Positions 35,401 to 47,400 of a stretch of DNA of 64,000 bases are shown in pieces (the first letter of the stretch is position 1; each line of letters starts with the position of its first letter). The stretch is from Siderastrea radians (lineage: Eukaryota; Cnidaria; Anthozoa; Scleractinia; Rhizangiidae). The DNA is taken from positions 27,073,875 to 27,137,874 of the forward strand of contig OZ024895.1 of NCBI GenBank assembly GCA_964017195.1, in the 5' to 3' direction. The notes under the pieces were generated by a model. It ran no database searches, had not been told where the DNA came from, and saw only the letters and a program-made list of their open reading frames with translations. The position numbers were made by a program, and so were the translations under genes.

Positions 35401-38400
35401 TTTTACTTTAAAGTTTTAGAACACAGCTGGTTGTAGCTCATATTAACTGTGACCATGTTGTTTACTTGCAAGAAATTGGACCTTCCCAGAGCTTCTATAT
35501 TCAAGCAGAGAAGCGCTACCGATAGCGAATCGACAGCTTTATGCTATTAAGTGAAAAAGACAGAAAAAAGACGATCAAGATTTAATTTTTTTCAAGGAAA
35601 ATATTAAACCTGATTTTTCTTTAACGCTCTAATAGAATTTCAGTCAGGAAGACATACACGTGGGCTATAAGGGACATGAGGTCATTTAAAAAGTTTAGGC
35701 CTAGATGCTGAGAAAATTGAATATATGTAAAATATTTGACGTCATCGCCGTGTTATTAAGGTAACACTAGTGTCATTCAAACTAATTTTTTTTGGAAAGT
35801 CTGTTCAATGTGTAATAAATGTGTGAAGTCTCTAGTCCTATCGAGCTCTGACAGTGAATCAGAAGCCGTTCAAATGTTGGGTGGGGGTGTTGCTTGTTCT
35901 AATAGCCAGCAAAACAGGTTTTGTCTTCATAACACTGGTTTATTTTCATTTTGTCACCTTAAGGCAAAGTTGACAGCAGTCATGCAGCAGCAATGGCCAT
36001 AGTTTTTGTACCAGCTATTCGCTGTGGTGAATTCTTTTAAAATGTATCCTTAATAATTAAGGTAACACCAATTGAAAGTCATTCAAGCATATGACAAACA
36101 AATAATAATAATAATAATAATAATAATAAACAGTGCTTCAGGGCCCGGTTGTTCAAAGCAGGGTTAAGGTTACTCCGGACCTTCACGGGTGTCTTCCCGT
36201 GTCCTCCAGGAAAAAATTCGTATGCGCGCCATTTTAAAGGAAAGCATGGCAAACTATATATCGTTGGAAAGCTTAATAAATGTACTAGATTTCGAAAAAA
36301 AATATGAGTTACCAGTTTTTTACACCTTTTGCTGTTCATTAGCGCAAAACGTACATTCATTTGTGCCAAGCGATGCATCAATAACTTGTATTGTACTTTC
36401 TTGAACACCGCAAGCAACATCATTGGTGCGAAACGACTTTCAATAGTGATATTTAAATACGCGCGAGCATTCAACAGTATCAATAGACAATCAACTAAAC
36501 GACGGGACAATCATTTGGGTGGAACGTTATTTCATGTGCGCGCAATGAAAATTCAATAGCACCAATTGACAAACGGTTGCATTTATTGACAATCATTCAA
36601 CCAAAAATGAAACTTCATTAGTGTTATTAGCATAAACAAGGCAATCTATAGCGCGTTTGGACAATCGTAGCCATTCGAGATTATATTCTTTAGTGCGTTT
36701 TGACAATCATTTGAGCGGTTCAAAATACAATAACACAAAAGAAAAAATCAATACTACTTTTGTATTTTTCTATGTTCATGGATCAAAAAATAGCTAAAAC
36801 AAAAAAGATTGCTCAAGATTAAGCATGAAATTGCAGTATAAAAGCAAGTTTTCGTCAGTTCAATTTCTCTGTCGCTCCAGAAACAGCCAAAATGCCTCTT
36901 AGAAATCGCATCATCCTAGAGCAACGCGAAAGGATTATTCAAGCTTTTGAAAACACAAATGAAGATTATCTCATGGTGGCCGATACAATCGGTGTTAATC
37001 GTTCCACAGCCAGGAGTATAGTTGCCAGATATGTACGGGAAGGTAGAATTGCAGAGAGACCAAGGGGAGGACCAAATAATGTACGTGTCGATAACCAGAT
37101 GAGGGACACTCTCAATGACATTGTAAATGAGAATTGTCAACTAACGCTGGCCCAGATAAACCAAGAATTACGGCAACGTCTTCCCGCCAAACCACAAATC
37201 CACGACCGTACTGTGGCAAGGACCTTAGACGGAATGCTTTTTCGTGTGAAACTAAGCAGACCACTCCCAGCAGAAAGAAACAGACCCGATGTCATCGAGA
37301 AACGATATGCTTATGCCAATTGGTTTATGGGCCATGCCATAGTAAATCATTCTGTTTTTATAGATGAATGCGGATATAATATTTGGACTTCTCGAAGCCA
37401 AGGCAGAGCGAGAAGAGGAGAAAGGGCCTACAGGCAAGTCTGTGGTCAAAGAGGAAGAAACGTGACGGTTGCACTCGCTATTTCACCGACTAATGGCCTT
37501 GTCTTCCACTCTTCAATCATTGGAGGAATGAATGCGCAGAAATTTAACGACTTCCTGGCACAGACGCGTTTAAATCTTGACCCAGATGAAAACGTCATTT
37601 ACGATGGTGCCCCAGCCCATCACAATCCAGTCAATCCAGGTGCAAACACTGAGCTGAAAAAATTGCCGCCTTACAGTCCATTTCTAAACATCGTGGAACA
37701 AGCAATAAGCTCCTTGAAAGCAGCGGTAAAAGCAGATATAAGTCGTCCCGCAATACAACAAGAAATGAATAATCGAGATGAAGCAAGAAATCGGGGCCTT
37801 GCTCTGGGCCATTACCGCACACAGCTGCTTTTGGAAGCTTTGAATCGAAATATTGGAACAATCACTCCAGCTAAAAGTGGGCAATGGTTCCGTTTTATGC
37901 AAACATATCTACCCCGTTGTATTAACAGAGAGTTTATCGAAGGCTGAAATTTAAATAGAAATGACAAGTAGTATTGATTTTTTCTTTTGTGTTATTGTAT
38001 TTTGAGCCGCTCAAATGATTGTCAAAACGCACTAAAGAATATAATCTCGAATGGCTATGATTGTCCAAACGCGCTATAGATTGCCTATGTTTATGCTAAT
38101 AACACTAATGAAGTTTCATTTTTGGTTGAATGATTGTCAATAAATGCAACCGTTTGTCAATTGGTGCTATTGAATTTTCATTGCGCGCACATGAAATAAC
38201 GTTCCACCCAAATGATTGTCCCGTCGTTTAGTTGATTGTCTATTGATACTGTTGAATGCTCGCGCGTATTTAAATATCGCTATTGAAAGTCGTTTCGCAC
38301 CAATGATGTTGCTTGCGGTGTTCAAGAAAGTACAATACAAGTTATTGATGCATCGCTTGGCACAAATGAATGTACGTTTTGCGCTAATGAACAGCAAAAG

Positions 38401-41400
38401 GTGTAGATTCCACAAAAGAAAATTGCAAAAATGACCGCAAAAATGACCATACGTCGTTTCGGCAAACGAATTAATAGGGTACCAAAATTCGGCAGATTTC
38501 TGTGAAATTTGGCCTGAACATTCCTTAGATGTTGTAAAACAAAAAACTGAAATCTACATTTATTAAGCTTTCCAACGATATATAGTTTGGCATGTTTCCC
38601 TTTAAGATGGCGTGCATACGAATTTTTTCCCTGAGGACACCTGCGAAGGTCCGGAGTAACCTTAAGCTAACCCAGTGTTAGCATCAATTTTGAATTCCGT
38701 TTTGTAGCTTAATGATGTGGATTCCTTTAACTTTGTTTTGTCCTAAATTTGACTTTGGGTGCTTTCAAACTGTAACTTGAAATTAGCAGTGGAAACACTT
38801 TTTAACAAGAGAAACAGAAACCTTGGTTAACTTTTAGCCCCACGTTAGTGTCAACCGGCTTTTGAACAACCCGGCCTAGCACACAAAATCTGCAGTGCAT
38901 GCAAAAACTGGACCAGATTAGTAAGAGTGATTATCGACTTTTTTGCAAAGATTGTGATGTGTGCTCCTTTTCCATGAAACCTTTTAATATTCTTAATTGC
39001 AGGCTTGAAGAGTGAAACTGAAGGGCTGCAAACAGAAAAGGAGGTAAAACATACATCAACACCGCTACTACTGAAGTGGGACCAGGGAATTTATGAGTTC
39101 GAGTTCGAGTTCAAGTTCAAGTTGACTAGAGTTAGTTTCAAGTCACTAAAAAAATACTGATTTTAAAACTACTGACTTAAGTATTGAGGTCAAACCAGAT
39201 GCACGTTTGCATGCCTTAACCTTGGTATTTCCACAGGCAGCCCAAGCTAAGGTTGAGAGCTGCACATAAATTAGACTGTTTTTTCCACGCTATGCATAAT
39301 AATGACATCGGCACACTATGCATAATAATGACATCGGCAACATTTAAGAGTTTGTATGGAAATGATACAAAACGTCTCAAATTGCCACAAATCAGAAAGA
39401 AGTCGGAATAAAAATGATTTGCCTCATTTCATTGTTGTATTGGTCATTATTTGAGGGCTTCCTGGGCTGGTTTGAAGCTTTTTGGGTGAGAAATTAAGGT
39501 TTTTATTTTTCATGTTTGCTGAATCTTTAGAATTAATTAAAGGCAGGAAACAGTTTCACACTGCACCTCACTTGAGGTTCGATAAATTCCATCACAATAA
39601 ACGAATCGCCCTAAAACTTCAAAGGTGTATTCTTGGGTCTTGCACATACCTCTTTTCTTTCTCTTGGGTTCCAGATCCTATTTTAAGCTGTCGAAAACCT
39701 CTCCTAAATACGAAACTCGCCTTTCCTGGTATGCATTTTCATTTGAAGTGCACACATGAATCATTGCGAGCCGTGTTTTGACGACAAAATGTCCCTCAGC
39801 TTGGGAGAGGCTGAGTGAGATTGTCCACAAGCAGAAGGCGACACTGCAGAGTCCAGAGAGGTCGGTTTGACGGAAATAGCAAACTATTAGCACACCCGTG
39901 AAATTTAGTCGCCTCACTTGACGCCACCAGCACGCTTTAATGTCTTCGTGCGACAATATATTAGCATAGTGATTTGTTCTGTCACATTTACCTGTTTACC
40001 AGAACAGAGACGAGGAGCACTTTCCACTTAGAAAAAAATTGCACCGGTTTTCAAAGGAATGGAAATATGTGGTGGGTATTTTCCACGGTCACAGCAATAT
40101 TTTTTTTAGGGCAAGACAACCCTATATATCGGAATTAAATAATGAGGTTGATTTGCGGGCAGTGAGCAGGATCACTTGCACCAAATACTCAGCATAAAAT
40201 CATCGAATGGATTGATTAAAGTGCAGCAAAAGATAGATCTTTTGCTGCACTTTCATCCGTGAAACAAATTATGGTTTTCCAAGTCAAGTGAGGCGAGTGA
40301 ATTTCACGGCCGTTCTAATATTTCTCTATTTCCGTCAAACCGACCTCTCTGGACTCCGCAGTGTCGTGTTTGTTTGTCGACAATCTCACTCCGCCTCTCC
40401 CCGGCTGAGGACAATTTTGTCGTCGAATCGTGGCTCGCAATGATTCATGTGTGCAATTCAAATGAAAACGCATACAAGGAAAGGCGAGTTTCGTATTTAA
40501 GAGGGATTTTCGATGGCTTAAAATAGGATCTGGAACCCATGAGAAAGAGCAGCGGTATGCGCAAGACCCAAGATTACACACCTTTGAAGTTTAAGGGCGA
40601 TTCGTTTATTGTAAAGAAATTTATCGAACCTCAAGTGAGGTGCAGTGTGAAACTGTTTCCTGCCTTTAATTAATTATAAACATTCAGTAAACATGAAAAA
40701 TGTAAACCTCAATTTCTCACCCAAAAAGCTTCAAACCAGCCCAGGAAGCCCTCAAATAATGACCAATACAACAATGAAATAAGGCAAATCATTTTTATTC
40801 CGACTTCTTTCTGATTTGTGGCAATTTGAGATGTTTTGTATCATTTCCATACAAACTCTTAATTGTTGCCGATGTCATGATTATGCATAGCGTGCCAATG
40901 TCATTATTATGCATAGCGTGGAAATAACAGTCTAATTTATGCGCAGCTCTCAACCTTAGCTTGGGCTGCCTGTAGTATTTCATGGCAGTTTTCTTGGAAC
41001 AATTTGCAAACGTCCAACTCATTCTGGACAGGCTCAAGTTGGGAAAATTTGTTTGCGTAAATTCCTTTGCAGATTGCTTCTGAAATTGAAACTTTGGAAT
41101 GGGCTACAGTGGAAAGGATATTTGGTAACGGGTTGATAATACCAAAGAAACATGACAGAAACTGCTTTGTTGGAACCGGCAAAGGTAGTTGTTTGCAGTA
41201 AAACAGGTGTAAAAGAAATTTTGTGAACTGAAAGAAAAACTAACTACTGAAAAACTAACTACTGAAAACTGCTTTATTCAGTTTAAAGGACGGTACCTCC
41301 TTTACTTACTGCGCATACATTCTGCACTTCTCGGGTCTGGTCCGACACAGATCAGCAAGGGCTATCAGAATCCCAAATGAAAACTGGGGGTAACCACACA

Positions 41401-44400
41401 TTTTCAGAGATAACTAAGCTTCAATTAAGAAAGAACATACCTTACATTCTTTGTATTTTAATGCCTTTTTAGAATTATGGTTGCTTAATTTTCTCTGAAA
41501 AATGCATGGTTTCCACCATTTTTCTTTTTAGATTCCAATACATTTATTTATTATTGGTCTTTCTAAGATCTGCTTTTTCCCCATATTTATAACCTTTGCA
41601 AAAATACCACTGTATTACGATGCACTGTCCTCAAGCTATAAAAATTCGCAGAAGTGATAAAAGTGCTCTTGTGGAGAATATGATCTAGTTTTTGCTTTAT
41701 ATTTTTGTCAGGTTGTCGTTTGCAAGACAAAACTATTCGACCAATTCGAGCAAATGGGCAATATTCTTAGTAAAATTTTCAACTTGATAAGGAGTTAACC
41801 GAGGAAAATTGCGAGAGAATTTTCAACAGAAAGATACAATGTCGATTCACAACTGAAGCGAGCAAGCTGTTCGTGGCAGTTGCAAATTGCTCTCAACAAA
41901 CTGTCAATCAAAATATTAATGTTGTAGCATGCAAAATGCAAATGTAGTGTCAGGGGTGCAGTTTATGTGTTTAGCTCTCAGATAGGGTTTGGGTCACTTC
42001 TTGCCATTATTCTGGAAGTTAACTCGAACTCAAATGAATGTAACTTGAACTCAACTCAAACTTGAACTTGAACTCATGGATTTCTCGATGCCTTCTGGAG
42101 TAGGTTGTATTTTAACTTTACTGCAATGACTGTAACAGTTAGCTTTGACTTTATCTTGTCTTTTTTGGTTTATTTTTATGTTATCTCTCTCCCTCCAGGC
42201 AAAAGAAACAGAATTAATGGGTTGGAATAAGGTTGTTAATGAAGCCAAGTCAAAGGTGTGTAAATAAATTCATGTTTGTTGCATTTTTGCACCAGCACAG
42301 CAAATATAAAATCAGTTTGATTTTCTGGCCAGCCCTAGTTGTCCATAGAGTGAAAAACTCTTGTTCACAGGGTAGTTTGGATGTAGTGCTCAGATCTAGC
42401 TACCACCCAGTGGATAATCCTTGCCAGCATAGTGTGTTTAGCTTGTATCCATATGATTTTGTGTGCTAACATTCTGGCCTGTCACTGGTAATTTAGTCAG
42501 TGCACCTAAAGGGCATGCAAGTTTTTCTCGTATACAAGTAGAACTGCTATTTTTGCCAACTGAAGAAGTTTCAAGAATCACCTTTTTCTTTGTAATTTGT
42601 CTACAGATGGATGTGGCAAAGAGTGAGCTAGAAATTTACAAAAGTCAATATGAAACAGCTGTGAACCAACTAAAAGAAGCTAAAGATAACTTGGAGAAGA
42701 CTCTGGAAACACGCACAGATAGGAAGAGGTAAAAGACCGCATTATTGATGTAAGGGGAGCGTTAGAAAATAGCCCATAAATTACCGTTGTAAACATAGCT
42801 TCGACTTCAGTTGACCCTCTGGCAGTAATTGCGAAGCTGTGTTCTACTTTGCAGTGAAATCCAATCTCTGCAAGATGAAGTTCCAGAATTAAGAAACAGA
42901 TTAACAAAGGCAGAAGCTGACTTGGTCAAGACAGTTGAGGGAGAAAAAAAGGCTTCTGATCAGGTCAGTTGAGTTGTGTAGAAGTAGGTGTTCACAAAAA
43001 GTTCATGAATTACCTTACTTGTTTGTAGCTATGGCACTGTCCTTGCCTCTCATTAGTCTTGCCCCAGTATATCTTTCCAGAGTACCCAGCCTTCTTGTGC
43101 TGTTTTATAATTGTAAACAGGATAGCAGAAGTAGTAATATGTAGGAAAGGCTGGGTCTTCATGCTTTCTAGAGGAAGGAAACAGAAGTCAAGTAATTTGC
43201 ATGAAAAACGTTTGTCTGGAGATCATGTCTGGCCACAGATGGGACTTCATCAAAAATGACTGGCCTCAGTCCAACAACCAGCTGCTATTGCAGCTCTGGA
43301 AATGTGTATGCGTGAATTTGAGCTTGATGAAATTGATTTCAAGTCATTGCAAGTCAGTATCAGAGTGTAGAAGTCAGAGAAGTCTTCTGCCAATTTTTTT
43401 TTTACTTAATTTACTAGCAGAGTAGCTCCATAGTTGTCCAAGTTTAATAAAGGATACTTGTGCCTAATATTTTCTTTGATAGCAATATTTGGAATTAAGT
43501 AAATACTCCAAGTGATGTTAAGTTTTTTAACCTGGGCTCAAAGAACAGTACAACAAATTAAAACAATTTGAAGAATTTTTTTTTTAACATGTGAGGTAGT
43601 GTAAGTACATTTCTACAAAATAGTGTTTGCTTTTTTTTTTAGCTTCGTAATATAAGAACTAAAGTTGAAGAAGCAAGAAGTTCTCTCCAAGCTTCCCACA
43701 GCAGGTTTGTACAAATTATTCTTCTCTTTTAAAATGCTTCAGCATAATTTGTAGCCTTGAGGCTTTTTAGAAAAATGTGTGAACTGCTCTAAGTACTCTT
43801 GAAGTACAGTGTAGGAGCAAGGCGTAATTTGTAGTTCATAAATGAACAAGCAGTGAACAAGTTCTAGCATTTATAGCAATTGCACTCCCACGATCAATAA
43901 ATTGATAATTCTGCTGATCATTGCCTATAAGGCATGTACATATATTTGGTAGGTTTTATTGGGTGGTTGAAATTAAGGTGGCCTTTTACCCATCCTCATT
44001 GAGAATAAAGCAGTGAAATCAAGTTTGAGCTACCACAAATTATTTCAATTTTTTTTTTCTGATGTAATAACAGTAGGAATAAAGACCAAAGTTATCTGCA
44101 TCAGCCTATATCTTGTATGTACAGTAGTTGAACCCATTACTTTTATGGCTTCATTGGTTCTGTTTTCCAATGAGTGAAGAGCTAAATGATATAAACACAG
44201 AGCATTCATCAGTAACTCTGAGAAAAAACGAGCGGATCCGTTCACATAGTTCGCAGTTGTTTTTTAGATGTTACTACTATTTGGTCTCTGCTGTCTTTGT
44301 TGTTCAGTGTATATCAGTGTTATCAGGAGCAGGATTTGGTTGCATGATAGAAAGTGTCACCATTAAATGGGTAACAGGCAGCTCAAAATTAAAGAATAAC

Positions 44401-47400
44401 GGGGAAACCACGAAAACGTAGCCCGGCATTTGAAAAGAAATATGCTATCATAAGTCGGGGAAATCTCTTTTTTTTTTCGTAATAACAGAATGAATGTAGA
44501 AGAATACGTACATAATTAAAGAGAAACAGACGTTGGGCTAGTTTTTGCGCGTATATAAGTTGTTTGAGTTTATTTAAAAACTTGTGATTGAGAAAATTTT
44601 ACTTTCGTGTCAGAAATCATGCCAACATTACACCTATGTAAACATTCTACTAATTGGATTATGAAAATCAAATTCAAATAACTTTCGTGTCAGAAAAACC
44701 TCACAAATATGATCGTTCTAAAAGGCTAAGCGAGAGAAAACACAAAACATTTTTGCAGCTTAATAACAAAGATTTCAATTATCTTTCTGGTGATCATCAA
44801 AGAACAAAACATCATTTGGGAAGTTCAGAATAATGAGTAAATCGTCAGATCAATGTCATAACCACAAATACATTCAACTGTTGGAACTACGAAACTAAAC
44901 TGCGGACATGCATGAAATACAGAAACCAAAAAAACTTCAATAATGGTCGATTCTGGAGAGCTCAATAACGGGAAAGAGTCGGGACTCTTCTGGCAATGAT
45001 GCATGGAATATTTTAAAATTTATTGAATACGCACGTACGGGAAAATCCTGACTGGCCGATAATTCCAAGCAACATACACTATATATATCAGCTCAAAGTA
45101 AACCACATAAAACCCAAACTGAAAGCTGTCAATAAAGTCCTTGAACTCTGTAAGGTGTGGATGATTTTTTTGATAGTTTATAACTTTATAAACCCGTACC
45201 AAATGCAAACGTACACAATCGCCTTTTGTGGGCTTCATTAATTATGACCAATTATCTCCCCCAGACAACTTATGCATAAAGAAATGTTTGCACTTGTAGA
45301 TCAGAAACATCAACACACAAAGACTTCTTTGCAATCTTTTCGACAGCAACTAAACTTAACAACCAATTTCTTTCGTCGTCCAGCTGTTCCTAACCTGCTA
45401 GCGAACGCCAACCTAAACTGAAGACCAGCGAGTCCTAACATGCTCGTGAGTAAACTTTCCCTTCCGACTCCTTCCTGTGTTGTCTTTGCAAATCAAAATC
45501 TACGATATTTTCGAGGATCCAAACACTCCGATTAATTCTTCATCCATAGAGACTGCGCAAAACTTGGTTAAGAGCCCCTCAAAACCTGTCTATTACACCT
45601 CGAAGGATTCTACTTTGAATGGCTTTGTGGGCTTGTTGCCAAAAAGTTAACACGCTAACACGACTGTTTACGCCAGGACAGCCCCCAATAGTTCTCAGTT
45701 GCTATAGCAACTGCGAACTAAAAAGGACACACCTCTACTGGACGTCAGTCCCAGGACATACAGACTGTGAGCCTGATGTCATACCACAGGAGGGATTAAG
45801 CAACCAGCAATATTCTGTTAGTGGTCATTTACCCTCCTGATCGCTTATGCTGGGGCTTCCAGTCATTTCCCATTTCTACAGCCCTGGAAAGAAGGAATGA
45901 TAATAATATTTCAGTGATATGACCATTTGAAAACATTGCTGTTTTGTCTCACAGAGGCAGAGTCCTAGAGGCCCTCATGCAGCAAAAGGCATCAGGGAAA
46001 ATTAAAGGGATTTTTGGTCGTCTGGTAAGAGTGTATCACCTTATATGATTACCCCAGATACTGCAAGTGACCAAGGTATTGGCAAAGCGACAAGAAAGGA
46101 ATACATGAGAAGAAACTCTTATTCTGGTTGTGCAAAATACATTAGTGAGATAGAGGCCTAAAACATTTTAGTTAAAATACTAGTTTACACAAACAAACAA
46201 AAAAATTACTGTACTGTTTGTCAATAACATGCTGATTTAGCCAAATAAGCACTCTGAGCATTCACAGCAATTGCTCTTTGTCATGTTCAGTAGTTTGAGT
46301 AAGTCCATTAGACCATTGTCTCTTGGAACCTTTCTTCTTTTCCCTTTCACAATAATCAATCACTTTGTTTGTTTTTTTTTTCCAGGGAGATCTAGGTGCC
46401 ATAGATGACAAATACGATGTAGCCATAAGCACAGCATGTGGAGCACTGGACAACATTGTCTGTGACAGTATAGACACTGCTCAGAAGTGCATCAGCTTCC
46501 TCAAACAAAGTAACATAGGATCTGCTACATTTATTGGCCTTGATAAGGTATGTATGAAAGTGTGCAGATTACTTCAGCTTATGCGATGATGCCTTTTTTG
46601 TAACAGAATTTCTACATGTGACGACTTTGCATGTGGAACACTTCAATGGGTAATCTTTGTTTTGGGCAGTTATTTATTAATAAATAATTGTTGGTATACA
46701 ATTCGTATTCACTAAAAAAGGTTTAAACCCTGGGGTCATGTCATAAGTTGGTAAAGTATGATTGTCTGGGTGAGTGTAGTCCTGAGAAGGACTGTTTGTG
46801 ATGATGAAGGACTGTTTGTGATGACATTAGGGAGTTAAAGCAAATCGCTACGGCTGGCGCTACTACAGCTGCTGTTACTGAAAAGGTCTGGGGAGAGTAC
46901 GTCACGACAGTTCGCCAAATTTAAGTTTAAGCAAAGGAAATACAAAGTAGCTGGGCTAAAGAGTTGAAAATCTCTTTTATTTTACTTCTCACAGCCAAAT
47001 GGCTTCGTTCAAAGAAAGACAGCTGTTATTTGCTTTCCTAGGACCAACAGAATATTTCTGAACGTAAGTGTATGCCGTACACTAAGTCACTTTGTATGAT
47101 GACAACAATTTAATCTATGAAATGCATAATTTCAAAGAGACGAATATCTCAAAGACTGTCGAGTGAAGAACAGAAATATTTCAGTACCCACCGAAGCAAA
47201 ATAGTATCGTATAGTATCCAGTTACAAAGCAACTTCACTAAACACTCAAAGCAAACTTTACCGCAAAAACAACCGTGCACTTAACGCGAATATTTCTCTT
47301 TGCCATTGCAACACTTTGCCAAAACTAATGGTAAATTCACAAAACGGATTTACAAGCGTATGAGTGGCAAACTTGAGAAAATTTTCAACTGAAATTGACT

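Larger units (their letters stand above)
36168..38661 (+). mobile_element. Autonomous Tc1/IS630-type transposon with ~600-bp terminal repeats
   Basis: Both ends carry GGTTACTCCGGACC in inverted orientation, and homology runs inward from the left end to about 36768 and from the right end to about 37966. The right arm has roughly 100 extra bases near 38400-38560. The element is flanked on both sides by TTAA (36164-36167 and 38662-38665), so the target duplication is TTAA, or TA if the element is counted with one more A/T at each end. Copies of GACAATCA recur in each arm. It is inserted within a small MITE in SMC4 intron 11. Confidence 0.9.
36141..38876. mobile_element. Small MITE split by the transposon
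   Basis: GGGCCCGGTTGTTCAAAG at the left matches, inverted, CTTTTGAACAACCCGGCC at the right end. Removing the inserted transposon leaves an element of about 240 bp whose TTAA was the target. The family looks like a common cnidarian MITE. Confidence 0.65.
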
